From UBA5796 sp040752455 (GTDB lineage Bacteria; Chloroflexota; Anaerolineae; Anaerolineales; Villigracilaceae): 64,000 nucleotides of DNA. Positions within the stretch are counted from its first letter, which is position 1; every line of letters begins with the position of its first letter. The stretch covers positions 1-64,000 of the forward strand of contig JBMOMN010000021.1 of NCBI GenBank assembly GCA_049324115.1. Reading direction: 5' to 3'. The position numbers were made by a program, and so were the translations under genes. The notes below the pieces were generated by a model. That model was not told where the DNA came from, ran no database searches, and saw only the letters and a program-made list of their open reading frames with translations. Of this stretch, positions 27,221-35,917 are shown one piece after another.

Positions 27221-28114
27221 CTACTCCAGCATTTGGGCCGCCAGGGCTATTGCGCCCAGCACCCCGGCCCGGTCTCCCAGCGCGGGCGGGACGATGTAGC
27301 TGTCGAGGCCGTTCAGGATCGCCGGTGACTGGACGTACCCGTTCAGGATCGCGCCCACTTTCCGGCGGACGAGCGGAAGGAGCTGTGCCTGCCGGGCCAC
27401 CCCGCCGCCGACGATGATCTTCTCCGGCGAGAGGGTGCAGATGTAACTTGCCAGCGCCAGGGCGATGTATTCGGCTTCCAGGTCCCAGGCCGGGTGGGAG
27501 GGCGGCAGGGTCTCGGCTTTTTGGCCCCAGCGCCGCTCGACGGCCGGGCCGGAGGCCAGCCCCTCGAAGCAATCGCCGTGGAAGGGGCAGTCGCCCTCGA
27601 ACGGGTCGCGGGTTTTATCGTGGGGGATGCGGATGTGTCCCATTTCGGGGTGGAGCAGGCCGTGGAGCAGTTTCCCGTTGACCAGCGCGCCGCCGCCCAC
27701 GCCGGTCCCGACCGTCAGGTAAAGCACCGGGTCGCAGCCCCTCCCCGCGCCCCAGCGGGATTCGCCCAGGGCCGCCCCGTTGACGTCCGTGTCGAAGCCG
27801 AGCGGGATGCCGAACGCGGCGCGGAACGGGCCGAGGAGGTCGGCCTCCGTCCAGCCGGGTTTGGGGGTGGGGAGCAGCCGCCCGAATGACGGCGAGCCGG
27901 GCCTGGGGTCCAGGGGGCCGAACGAGGCAATGCCGATCGCAGCGAGCGGACCCAGGGCCTGGACCTCCCCCCTGAAGAAATCCACCGCCCGGGCCAGCGT
28001 CTCCTCCGGCGAGGTGGTGGGGTAACGGGTTTCAGCCAGCACTTCCCCGCCGGGCGTGCCGACCGCGCAGACGAATTTCGTGCCGCCGCCTTCGATGCCG
28101 CCGTAGAGAGTCAT
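27221..28114 (-). CDS. ROK-family sugar kinase (fructokinase-like)
   Basis: A 297-residue kinase. The ATP-binding start GGIEGGGTKFVCAVG, the catalytic GFDTDVNGAALGE, VGTGVGGG and the zinc-binding block CPFHGDCFEGLASGPA mark a ROK kinase of the fructokinase/mannokinase group. It phosphorylates a hexose in the cytoplasm. Start 28114 was chosen because GGAGG lies five bases upstream; the frame is open to 28135. It is on the same strand as the methyltransferase cluster, 17 bases after the activase gene. Confidence 0.92.
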   Translation of the reverse strand: MTLYGGIEGGGTKFVCAVGTPGGEVLAETRYPTTSPEETLARAVDFFRGEVQALGPLAAIGIASFGPLDPRPGSPSFGRLLPTPKPGWTEADLLGPFRAAFGIPLGFDTDVNGAALGESRWGAGRGCDPVLYLTVGTGVGGGALVNGKLLHGLLHPEMGHIRIPHDKTRDPFEGDCPFHGDCFEGLASGPAVERRWGQKAETLPPSHPAWDLEAEYIALALASYICTLSPEKIIVGGGVARQAQLLPLVRRKVGAILNGYVQSPAILNGLDSYIVPPALGDRAGVLGAIALAAQMLE

Positions 28115-28131
28115 GGGGGCCTCCTTTTCAT

Positions 28132-29922
28132 TCAAACCAGGTTGGTCGCTTCGGCAAACTTGCGGGCGAAGCCCGGCAGTTTTGCCAGCTCGATATAGCC
28201 GTCGCGGAGGGCGATCTGCCCGGCCTTCTCCCGCTCGACCTTCGAGATCAAGGCCAGGCGCGCCCCCGTGCCGGCCGCGTTGCCCACCTGCCTGAACCGC
28301 TCCCGCGGCAGGTCCGGCAGCATCCCGATCGTGACGGCGCTTTCGATGTCAATGAACGTGCCGAAAGCCCCGGCGACGATGACCTGCCGGATGTCGGTCT
28401 CGGCCAGACCCTCGGCCTCCACCAGCGCCTGGATGCCCAGCCGGATGGCCGCCTTGGCCAGTTGCAGCTCGCGCACGTCCTTTTGCGAGACCGTGACCGG
28501 CTCCAGCCCCGGGCGCTCGGCCAGGACGAACTCGGCCTGCCCATCCCGGTTTCGGACGAGCGGGTGCTCCCCCATTTTCCCGCCCCGGGCCAGGACGTTG
28601 TTCAGGCGAAGTTGGGCGACGACGTCCAGCAGGCCGGAGCCGCAGATGCCGACCGGGGCCTCGCCGCCGATCGTCTGGACCTCGAGCCGGCTCCCGTCGA
28701 AGCGGACGTGTTCTATCGCCCCGGGCGCGGCCCGCATCCCGAACTTGATGTGCGCCCCCTCGAAGGCCGGTCCCGAAGCGCACGAGACGCTGGTCATCCT
28801 GCCCTGGTGGTTGAGACAGATTTCGGTGTTGGTGCCGATGTCTATCGCCAGGGTGGTTTCGTCGGCGTCGGCGACGCGGGTTGCCAGCAGCATGGCCACG
28901 TGGTCCGCGCCGACGTAACCGGCGATGTTGGGCAGCAGGTGGACGTAGGCGCCGGGGGCAATGCTCAGGCCGAGGTCGCGGGCCTTGACGTTCAGCGCCG
29001 ATTCGACGGCGGGCACGTAGGGCGACATCCCCAACTGCCTGACCGGCAGTTGCAGGAACAAGTGGTGGATGGCGGTGTTGCCGACCACCACAGCTTCGAC
29101 GACCTGGGCCGGGTCCGCGCCCGCTTCGGCGCACAGGTCGGCGGCCAGTTGGGACAGGGCATCAACGAGCAGGGATTGCAGTTTGGCCGCCTCCGCCGGG
29201 GATTTGCCCGCCGCCACGATCCGGGCGACCACGTCTTCACCGTAGGAGATTTGCGGGTTCATCAGGCCTCTCGAAGCGAGGGTCCTGCCGGTTTCCAGGT
29301 CGAGCAGGTAGCCCGCGATCTTGGTCGTGCCGAGGTCCACGGCCAGGCCCAGCCAGCGGACGGAGGGCGCGCCGGCGGCGACGATCTCGTCCCCGCGCAA
29401 GGCGACCTTGACGCGCCAGTCGTTTTCGCGGATGACCTGCGAGAGTGTTTGCTGGACGCGCAGGTCAATCGAACCGTTCGGGACGCCGACGGCGGCGAGG
29501 GCAGCCCAAAGGTTTTGGGCATCCGCTTGGGGAGAGTCGAGCGTCGGCGGGGTCAGATGCGCTTCCAGCCCGCGCACGGGAGGGTCGGGTTCCACGTCCA
29601 CCTCCAGCCCTTCGACCTGGGTGCGCTGGACGGCGGTCAGCGATTCGGGCGGGACGTGCAGCCTGACATCCCCAAGCGGATAGGCCATGCAGGCCAGGCG
29701 GTAGCCCCGTTCCAATTCATCGGCAGTCAACGCGCCTTCTTCCTCGAGGGTCAATTTGGAAACCTGCCCGGCAATCACCTGGACCTTGCAGCGTTCGCAA
29801 CTGCCGATGCCGCCGCAGATGCTGACCAGGTCCACGCTCAACTGGCGGGCGCAATCCAGCAGGGATTGGTCGCTGGCGCACGAGCCGCGCCGGCCGACAG
29901 GTTCGAAGTCAATGGTAAACAA
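28132..29922 (-). CDS. Corrinoid activation protein (RamA-like, DUF4445 ASKHA ATPase)
   Basis: About 596 residues. The N-terminal part is a [2Fe-2S] ferredoxin-like domain with SICGGIGSCERCKV and a later RLACMAY. A linker follows, then an ASKHA-type ATPase with GLAVDLGTTKIAGYLLDL, VVGNTAIHHLFL and TLAIDIGTNTEI. This is the reductive activator of corrinoid proteins: it uses ATP to return inactive Co(II) to Co(I). The likely start is TTG 29922, with GAGGAG nine bases upstream; ATG 29958 is in frame but lacks a ribosome site and overlaps a TATACT box. It lies downstream of the methyltransferase genes it should serve. Confidence 0.92.
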   Translation of the reverse strand: MFTIDFEPVGRRGSCASDQSLLDCARQLSVDLVSICGGIGSCERCKVQVIAGQVSKLTLEEEGALTADELERGYRLACMAYPLGDVRLHVPPESLTAVQRTQVEGLEVDVEPDPPVRGLEAHLTPPTLDSPQADAQNLWAALAAVGVPNGSIDLRVQQTLSQVIRENDWRVKVALRGDEIVAAGAPSVRWLGLAVDLGTTKIAGYLLDLETGRTLASRGLMNPQISYGEDVVARIVAAGKSPAEAAKLQSLLVDALSQLAADLCAEAGADPAQVVEAVVVGNTAIHHLFLQLPVRQLGMSPYVPAVESALNVKARDLGLSIAPGAYVHLLPNIAGYVGADHVAMLLATRVADADETTLAIDIGTNTEICLNHQGRMTSVSCASGPAFEGAHIKFGMRAAPGAIEHVRFDGSRLEVQTIGGEAPVGICGSGLLDVVAQLRLNNVLARGGKMGEHPLVRNRDGQAEFVLAERPGLEPVTVSQKDVRELQLAKAAIRLGIQALVEAEGLAETDIRQVIVAGAFGTFIDIESAVTIGMLPDLPRERFRQVGNAAGTGARLALISKVEREKAGQIALRDGYIELAKLPGFARKFAEATNLV

Positions 29923-29961
29923 TGATAGGGTCTCCTCGTTGCCAATGTTGGAATCCAAGTA

Positions 29962-30026
29962 TACCCAGGTCGGTTGAAAATTGCGCTTTTTTACGAGAAG
30001 GAATACACAATTTTCAACCGTGGGTA
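29962..30026. promoter_or_regulatory. Long inverted repeat upstream of the corrinoid activase gene
   Basis: GGTTGAAAATTG (29972-29983) and CAATTTTCAACC (30008-30019) are a perfect 12-bp pair. TACCCA (29962-29967) and TGGGTA (30021-30026) extend it. On the minus strand the second arm touches a TATACT that could be the -10 of the activase gene. It may be an operator, an attenuator, or the end of the MFS transcript; no T-run follows. Confidence 0.55.
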
Positions 30027-30057
30027 TTATATAACTTGACTTCGGTAATGCGGGTGT

Positions 30058-31263
30058 TTACCGGACTTTTACCATCCAGCCGCTGATGAAGCCGATCAAA
30101 CAGAAGGGGATGAGAAGGTATCCTGCCGCCACCCAGCCTGATCTTTCGACGATCTTCCCGAACAGGATTGGCCCGATCAGTTGTCCCAGGTTTTGGCCGA
30201 GCAGTACGACGGCCAGCCCCAGACCCGCCCATTCCGGTTTCCGCATGACTTCCGAAGCGGCCGCGAAAGTTGCCGTTGGGATTGCCCCCACGAGCAACCC
30301 TTGAAGGAGCATGACAGCGGCGATCTGCCAGCCGGTGACGCGGAAGGGGAACAGGAGCAGTACAGCGACCGCAAGGAAAGGCAGCGAGAAAACCAGGCGG
30401 CGTGAGCCAATCCGATCAGACAGCCAACCGGCCGCGGGCGCCGAAAACAAAACCGCGAACGTGGCTATGCTGGAAAGGAAAGCGGCCTGTCCCAGGGCGT
30501 AGCCGCGCGCTTCGTTCAGGAAGGTTGGGTAATAAGTGCCCAGCGACACCATGGTCAGGTTCATGCAGGCGAACGCCAGCGCCAGCAGCCAGATGTTCCG
30601 GTTTGCCAGCGCCCCTCGCAGGTCCGGTGCGGGCTGGGTCCGCAGGCCGGCCTGGTCCCGCGCGGGAGGAAGGGTGATCAACCAGCCGGAAAATGCCATC
30701 ATCACCAGGGCGAACGCCGCGCCGACCCACCAGGTGGCTTGCCAGCCAAACGATGACGCCAGCGCGGGCGACAGGTTGTAGATGATCACAGAGCCTACCG
30801 GGACCCAGGTGGCCCAAATGCCCATGGGTGTTCCCTGTTTTTCGGGCGGGAACCACATGGCAATCGTGGCTGGCGCGGCCACCCCGATCAACCCCATGCC
30901 GATCCCTTCGAGTATCCGGCTGCCCAGCAAGAGCGGATAGCTGCCCGACAGGCCGCCCGCCATTGCGCCAGCCGCCATAAAACCCAGGGCGGCCAATATC
31001 GTCATCTTTGAACCTAACCGCTGCAAGACGATCCCGGCGGGCAGGGCCAGGATGAACCCGATGGCCGCGATGCTGGACATCAGCAGGCCGGCCTGGGTCA
31101 GGTTGACCTCGAACCGTTGCATGAGGAACGGCAGGATTGGCGGGATCTTGAACTGGTTGAACGGCGCGACCACGCTGGCTAAGTAGACCACGGCCAAGAT
31201 GATCCAGGCGTAGGGGATGACAGGGGATTTTTCTTGAGCGAGGACGGGTCGGGAGTTGGTCAT
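30058..31263 (-). CDS. Major facilitator superfamily transporter
   Basis: A 401-residue protein with about 12 hydrophobic segments. The family loop signatures PAGIVLQRLGSKMTIL between helices 2 and 3 and GWLSDRIGSRRLVF between helices 8 and 9 are visible. The substrate is not evident. Its place between the UroD-type methyltransferase and the corrinoid activase suggests import of a methylated compound such as a methoxylated aromatic or quaternary amine, which is inference from context. Confidence 0.88.
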   Translation of the reverse strand: MTNSRPVLAQEKSPVIPYAWIILAVVYLASVVAPFNQFKIPPILPFLMQRFEVNLTQAGLLMSSIAAIGFILALPAGIVLQRLGSKMTILAALGFMAAGAMAGGLSGSYPLLLGSRILEGIGMGLIGVAAPATIAMWFPPEKQGTPMGIWATWVPVGSVIIYNLSPALASSFGWQATWWVGAAFALVMMAFSGWLITLPPARDQAGLRTQPAPDLRGALANRNIWLLALAFACMNLTMVSLGTYYPTFLNEARGYALGQAAFLSSIATFAVLFSAPAAGWLSDRIGSRRLVFSLPFLAVAVLLLFPFRVTGWQIAAVMLLQGLLVGAIPTATFAAASEVMRKPEWAGLGLAVVLLGQNLGQLIGPILFGKIVERSGWVAAGYLLIPFCLIGFISGWMVKVR

Positions 31264-31304
31264 ATCAATTCCAAATCAGGACGGTGTGTTTGGGGCGAGT
31301 CAAA

Positions 31305-31340
31305 GATTATGGGTCCAAGCCTGGCCTTGAACCCATAATC
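31305..31340. terminator. Strong hairpin between methyltransferase and MFS genes
   Basis: GATTATGGGTCCAAG pairs with CTTGAACCCATAATC with one mismatch, loop CCTGGC. It lies 55 bases after the stop of the minus-strand methyltransferase gene and could terminate or attenuate transcription before the transporter gene. No poly-T tract follows, so rho-independent action is uncertain. Confidence 0.5.
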
Positions 31341-31395
31341 CGGCGGGCGGTCTTGCATCACCTGGCGAATTTTCGCCGAAGGCTTCCAGGCAGGG

Positions 31396-32724
31396 TTACT
31401 TCTTGACCGAATCCATGAAAGCGCGCAACTTTTCGTCGGTGGTGTTTTCGAAGTAGCAGCCGTGCGCCATGATGTAGGCCGGGGCATCTGCGTACAACTC
31501 CACCAGGTCAGCACAGTAAGCGCGCACTTCGTCGGTTGTCCCTGCCGACATCAGGGAGGCAGGGACGTTCCCGGCGATGATGAATTTGTCGCTCAAGACT
31601 TCCTTCACCCGGCGCATGTCGGTCTTGTCAAAGTGGCAGACCAGGGATTTCTCCGGCATTTCGGCCAGGTTTTCCAACCGGTTGTTGCAAGAGCCTTCGA
31701 TGAAGAGGTAACTGGTGATGCCCTCTTCGTACAGGGCGAGCATGACCTGTTTCCAGGTGGGCCAGTAGAACTTCTCGAATTGCTCCTGCGACATGAACGC
31801 ATCCGCGCCTTTGTGCAGCACATACAACGCGGCGGGCGCGCTGTTCCGGTCGCTGGCGCTGACAATTGCGTTGATCAGGACGGGCACGTAGGCTTCGCAG
31901 GCGGCCAACAGGTCGTTCGGGCGGCGGTACATATCCATCAGGATGCCCTTGGTGCCGCGCAGGGTGTCGCCCAGGTAGTCGAAGGGAGTCTTGACAATAT
32001 TGAGTCCCATGCCGGGGAACCCGGAGGCGGCGATCATCCCTCCGGTCTGCCCGACAATCCCCAGCATTTTCATCAGTTCGTCCCCGGCTTCCATCAAGGC
32101 CTTCAACATAGCCTGGAAAGGCGGCGTGCCGAACGGTACAACCAGGTCAATGAGGTCCACATTTTCCGAGACGCGCGGCAACTCTGTCAGCATGGCCAGC
32201 GGCGCAAGCGCAGGCATCACGCGCGGCAGGTACTTTTTCAGCCAGAAATTGGTGGGGTCGGCGGCGAAATCCTTGTATTCATCACCCAGCATGTGTTCGC
32301 CTTCAACCGCCTGGATCGTCAGATTGTCGGGTAACTTTTGCCCGCCCCAAATGTAGGACTTGTAATCCAGCATATCCATCACTTTGCCCGGGTAGGGGAG
32401 GGGCATCACAGACGTATCCGGCTGGAATTCGTTGTGGAATTCCAGAAGCGGGTCCCGCAATTTCTCGTGGTTGTAAACCATGTCTTTGCCGTTCAGCCCT
32501 TTGCGGCGCACCACGTATTCGTTTGCGCCCATGAAAGGATCGGCTATCGGACGGTCGTGCGGCTCCATATCGTAGATCTTGCGCAGGCGTTCGATACGGA
32601 CCTTGTAGTTGGCTTCCGCTTCGGGGCTGACGAACGGCACCGGGGCGTTTTGCCAGGCGTCCAGGCGCGCTTTGCGCCTTTCGAGCGGAGACATTTGATC
32701 CCAGTTATCGGGTCTGATGAACAT
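31396..32724 (-). CDS. UroD-fold corrinoid methyltransferase
   Basis: A 442-residue protein of the uroporphyrinogen decarboxylase superfamily, in the branch that transfers methyl groups to corrinoid proteins (MtaA, MtbA and O-demethylase MtvB-like enzymes). It lacks the tetrapyrrole-binding start of HemE. Residues such as YLFIEGSCNNRLE and IMAHGCYFENTTDEKL match the methyltransferase group, with His and Cys as possible zinc ligands. Neighbours are a corrinoid protein upstream (11 bases), a methyl-THF methyltransferase and the activase. Together they make a four-part methyl-transfer system. The methyl donor cannot be told from sequence. Confidence 0.88.
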   Translation of the reverse strand: MFIRPDNWDQMSPLERRKARLDAWQNAPVPFVSPEAEANYKVRIERLRKIYDMEPHDRPIADPFMGANEYVVRRKGLNGKDMVYNHEKLRDPLLEFHNEFQPDTSVMPLPYPGKVMDMLDYKSYIWGGQKLPDNLTIQAVEGEHMLGDEYKDFAADPTNFWLKKYLPRVMPALAPLAMLTELPRVSENVDLIDLVVPFGTPPFQAMLKALMEAGDELMKMLGIVGQTGGMIAASGFPGMGLNIVKTPFDYLGDTLRGTKGILMDMYRRPNDLLAACEAYVPVLINAIVSASDRNSAPAALYVLHKGADAFMSQEQFEKFYWPTWKQVMLALYEEGITSYLFIEGSCNNRLENLAEMPEKSLVCHFDKTDMRRVKEVLSDKFIIAGNVPASLMSAGTTDEVRAYCADLVELYADAPAYIMAHGCYFENTTDEKLRAFMDSVKK

Positions 32725-32735
32725 GGTTCACACTC

Positions 32736-33355
32736 CTATGACCAACTCTTGGCGATGGCTACGGCCGCCATGGCGTCTTTGCCGTAGGCGTCAGCACCTG
32801 TGTACTGGCGGATATTCTCGTCAATCTGCCCGCCGCCGATCATGATCTTCACATCGGTCAACCCGGCATCCTTCAGCGCCTGGACCGTGTGCTTCATCGG
32901 GTCGAAGGCCGGGTCAGGAACCCGCTCAAGCCGACGATCCCGGCTCCGGTCTCCTTGACCGCCTCGACGAACTTCGCGGGCGGCACGTCCACGCCCAGGT
33001 CGGTCACTTCGAAGCCGTTCAGATCGAGCATGAAAGCGACGATGTCCTTGGCAATGTCGTGGATATCGCCCTGCACCGTCCCGATCACGATCTTGCCCAG
33101 TTTTTCCTGGGTTGCGCCTTCGGCCATGCGGGGCTTGAGCACGCCGGAGATGGCGGAGAGCATCTCACCGGCCAGCATCAGTTCGGGGATGAAGGCTTCG
33201 CCGTCTTCGAAGCGTTTACCGATGATTTCCATGGCGTTCTTGCAATATCCCAGGATGTCGGCCGGGGAAGCGCCGCTGTCCAGCAAGGCGTGGGTAATTT
33301 TCAGGGCGTCTTCTTCGCGCATCTCGGTGATGGCGTCAATCAGTTCTTTCGACAT
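32736..33355 (-). pseudogene. Corrinoid protein broken by a one-base frameshift
   Basis: The first frame, from ATG 33355 (GAGGAG seven bases upstream), covers the helical cap and most of the B12-binding fold, then stops early at 32894. Moving one frame at about 32908-32916 (a GGCC-GGG run on the plus strand) restores AFDPMKHTVQALKDAG, KIMIGGGQIDENIRQYTGAD and a natural stop at 32736. The restored length would be 206 residues, normal for methyltransferase corrinoid proteins. One missing base explains everything. It may be a sequencing error in a G-run or a real recent mutation. The cobalamin motif reads GDIHDIAKDIV, with alanine where glycine is usual in DxHxxG. Confidence 0.88.
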
Positions 33356-33453
33356 AAGTGGTCTCCTCGTGAGTTTGGAAAATATCGTGACAGCATGGAT
33401 ATGCCGTGCAATCTTTTTCGGTCCCGGCAAACCTGTTCTCTTTTTGGCCTCCT

Positions 33454-34251
33454 TTACTGGTCGAACAACCCTTTGCGTGCGGCTTTCAAGTAGTTCAGGC
33501 AGTGCCTGTCCTTGCCGAGCAGGAGTTCGGTGGTGACAATGGCGGCCTGCAACTCGTTGTCCAGCGGGTCGAGGATGGCGCTGTCGAGACCGGCCTGCAT
33601 GGCCAGGATCAACAGGCCGCGATTGACCTGCTTGCGGGCGGGCAGCCCGAAGGAAATATTGCTCAGCCCCATCGTGAAGTGGACTTCCGGGTATTTTGCG
33701 TGGACGGCGCGGATGGTGTCGCAGGCGATGACCGCGCTCTGGTTCATCGTCGCAATGGTCATGGCTAAAGGATCAACGTACACTTTGTCATCCGGCACGC
33801 CTGCGGCGCGTGTAGCCGCCAGCACCTTTTCGGTCACTTCCATGCGTTTGTCGAACGTCTCGGGGATTTTCTTGTCGTCCATCGCCAGCGCAATGACCTC
33901 GCAGCCGTGCTCCGCCACGATGGGCAGGATTTTCTCCAACCGGTCCGGCTCGCCGCTGATCGAGTTGATCATCGGGGTCTTGTCCACGGCCTGGACGGCG
34001 ATGTCGAGCGCTTGGGGATTGGCCGAGTCGAGGCAGAGGGGGATATCCACCACGGACTGGATCGCCCCGATCAGCCAGATCAGGTCGTCAGGTTCCCGGT
34101 CGGGATGCGTACCGGCGTTCACGTCCAGCCAGCTTGACCCGGCCTCGGCTTGTTTCCGGGCCAATTCCCGGATGAATTCCGCGTCCCGTTCGACAATGGC
34201 TTGCGCCACGCGCTTGCGGGTCCCATTGATCTTCTCGCCAATGATTTTCAT
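33454..34251 (-). CDS. Methyltetrahydrofolate:corrinoid methyltransferase
   Basis: A 265-residue TIM-barrel pterin-binding protein of the MtgA/AcsE type. It begins MKIIGEKINGTRKRV and has SSWLDVNAGTHPDREPDD, CLDSANPQAL, PMINSISGE and MGLSNISFGLP, matching the pterin-binding residues. It would move the methyl group from the corrinoid protein to tetrahydrofolate. It lies upstream of the corrinoid and UroD-type genes on the same strand. Confidence 0.93.
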   Translation of the reverse strand: MKIIGEKINGTRKRVAQAIVERDAEFIRELARKQAEAGSSWLDVNAGTHPDREPDDLIWLIGAIQSVVDIPLCLDSANPQALDIAVQAVDKTPMINSISGEPDRLEKILPIVAEHGCEVIALAMDDKKIPETFDKRMEVTEKVLAATRAAGVPDDKVYVDPLAMTIATMNQSAVIACDTIRAVHAKYPEVHFTMGLSNISFGLPARKQVNRGLLILAMQAGLDSAILDPLDNELQAAIVTTELLLGKDRHCLNYLKAARKGLFDQ

Positions 34252-34305
34252 CTTAGCTCCTGATGGATAGACCCCAAAGGCATAGAACCTTCAGGGCTTG
34301 GATAA

Positions 34306-34998
34306 CTAACGCTGGGCAAAATGCTGGTAGGTGACAGTCCCGCCCGGCGGCACGACCACGAATTCGCCATCCCACGGGCCGTGGATCATTTTTTGCACCA
34401 GGTCCGGCGAACCGTCAAGCTCTTCGAAGCGCAGGCCGAATTTCGCGGCCGTATCTTGCGAATATTTCCGGTAACGCTCGATCTCGTACTGGCCGGTGTT
34501 GATGAAAGCCAGCCGTTTGTAATGCTTCAGTACGAGCCGGGTCATGCGCTCGGCTTTCTCCTCGCCGAATTTTTCGATCAGCAACTTGTGTTCTTCGAAA
34601 GGTGTATCCCCCGCCTCGATCCAGCCTTTGGTCAGGTAATAGGTGCCGGGTTCCTTCTTCGATTGCTCCTTGTACGCGTTGCACGACCCCAGAAAGATGG
34701 CAATGCAGTCGTCAGTGCGGGGGATGACCAGGGCGGCCGTGGTGGCCCTGAGTCCCACAACGGCCATCGAACACAGCCCGTAGCCGAGCAGGAGCGCCTC
34801 GAAGTTTTGGCTGGCTGCCTCGATTTTTTCCTGCAAGGTCCGTTTGAGGCCCGCCGGGTTGGTGTGCAGGCCGAAATCCAGCACTTCGTAGGAGACATCC
34901 TCCGGCAGCATGGGCAGCATTTCTTCGATCACCGTTTCACAGGCGATCACACGGCGACGCGCAGTATACAGGTGAGACCATTGATCGGGTTCGGGCAT
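34306..34998 (-). CDS. DUF1638 protein
   Basis: A 230-residue protein of the DUF1638 family, recognised by RRRVIACETVIEEM, LLGYGLCSMAVVGL and IFLGSCNAY. The family has no proven biochemical role but frequently sits beside corrinoid methyltransferase genes. It is the first gene of the minus-strand methyl-transfer cluster and is divergent from the GntR regulator. No membrane segment or signal is seen. Confidence 0.85.
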   Translation of the reverse strand: MPEPDQWSHLYTARRRVIACETVIEEMLPMLPEDVSYEVLDFGLHTNPAGLKRTLQEKIEAASQNFEALLLGYGLCSMAVVGLRATTAALVIPRTDDCIAIFLGSCNAYKEQSKKEPGTYYLTKGWIEAGDTPFEEHKLLIEKFGEEKAERMTRLVLKHYKRLAFINTGQYEIERYRKYSQDTAAKFGLRFEELDGSPDLVQKMIHGPWDGEFVVVPPGGTVTYQHFAQR

Positions 34999-35073
34999 AA
35001 GGGTTATGGTTAAAAAGCTCGTAGTAGAATTGCAGGCAAACGTGATACAATACTGCCAACTCTATAAAGTTAT

Positions 35074-35111
35074 ACACTTATATAGGGAAGTGTTCAAGTG
35101 ACAAATGTCAC
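35074..35111 (+). promoter_or_regulatory. Candidate GntR operators
   Basis: GTGACA-AA-TGTCAC (35098-35111) is a perfect palindrome 21 bases before the GntR start. ACACTT (35074-35079) and AAGTGT (35088-35093) form a second repeat, overlapping TATACA and TATATA boxes. The site sits between the divergent GntR and DUF1638 genes, so one regulator could control both directions. Confidence 0.6.
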
Positions 35112-35132
35112 CTTTTGACCTTTTGGAAACCC

Positions 35133-35906
35133 ATGTCTCAACGACCCAACGGCCAGGTGCTCTCGAATACGCCCTCCATTGACCGGGACTCTTACGAACC
35201 GGCCTATGCCCAACTGGCCGGCATCCTGCGCCAGAGCATGGCCGCCGGCATCCTGCGCCCCGGCGACCAACTCCCCTCCGAGGCGCAGTTGTGTGAGCGT
35301 TATGGCGTCAGCCCGATGACCGTCCGCCGGGCGATCAACCTGCTGGCAGACCAGGGGGTGGTCATTGCCGAGCAGGGCCGCGGCACTTTCGTCAAACCGT
35401 TTGCGATGGGGGAAGCCACCTTCCATCTCCGGGAATTGCAAGACCTGTTCGACGATACCGAACACACCACCGTGACCGTACTCGAAGCCCGGATCGTGCG
35501 CGCGGACGAGCGCGTGGCCCGCAAATTGATGATCGAAACCGGAGAGCGCACCGTTTTCATCCGCCGCATCTTGCGGACCGACGGCCTGCCCGCGTTATAT
35601 CATCGTGAGTACCTCGTCTACGACCCCACCCGGCCCATCGTCGAGGCCGAGCTGGAGGTTACCACCCTCCAGCGTCTGTTCAGCGGGGCAGGTGAGACGA
35701 TCCTCAAGCGCGGCGAAATCAGCATGGAAGCCACGCTCCTGAACGAAGACGAAGCCTGCCTGCTGCAAGTCGAGCAGCCGATGGCGGCGTTTTGTTTCGA
35801 GCACCTGTTTTTCGATTTCGACGACAAGCCCATCAGCTGGGGCTGGTTCATCGCCCGCGCCGACCGCATCCGCTTCACCACCCAGGTCGGACTCCTGGCA
35901 GAATGA
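35133..35906 (+). CDS. GntR/HutC-family transcription regulator
   Basis: A 257-residue regulator with an N-terminal winged helix (LRPGDQLPSEAQLCERYGVSP followed by MTVRRAINLL, then GRGTFV) and a C-terminal UTRA effector domain (RILRTDGLPALYHREYLVYD). UTRA domains bind small ligands. It is divergent from the methyl-transfer cluster and overlaps by position the next corrinoid gene, so it likely controls both. ATG 35133 is preferred over TTG 35115. Confidence 0.9.
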   Translation: MSQRPNGQVLSNTPSIDRDSYEPAYAQLAGILRQSMAAGILRPGDQLPSEAQLCERYGVSPMTVRRAINLLADQGVVIAEQGRGTFVKPFAMGEATFHLRELQDLFDDTEHTTVTVLEARIVRADERVARKLMIETGERTVFIRRILRTDGLPALYHREYLVYDPTRPIVEAELEVTTLQRLFSGAGETILKRGEISMEATLLNEDEACLLQVEQPMAAFCFEHLFFDFDDKPISWGWFIARADRIRFTTQVGLLAE

Positions 35907-35917
35907 GAGGAGCCTCC

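Noticed and set aside
28462..29925. A 487-codon plus-strand frame
   Set aside because: It is opposite the corrinoid activase gene, whose motifs are unmistakable. The composition is shadow-like.
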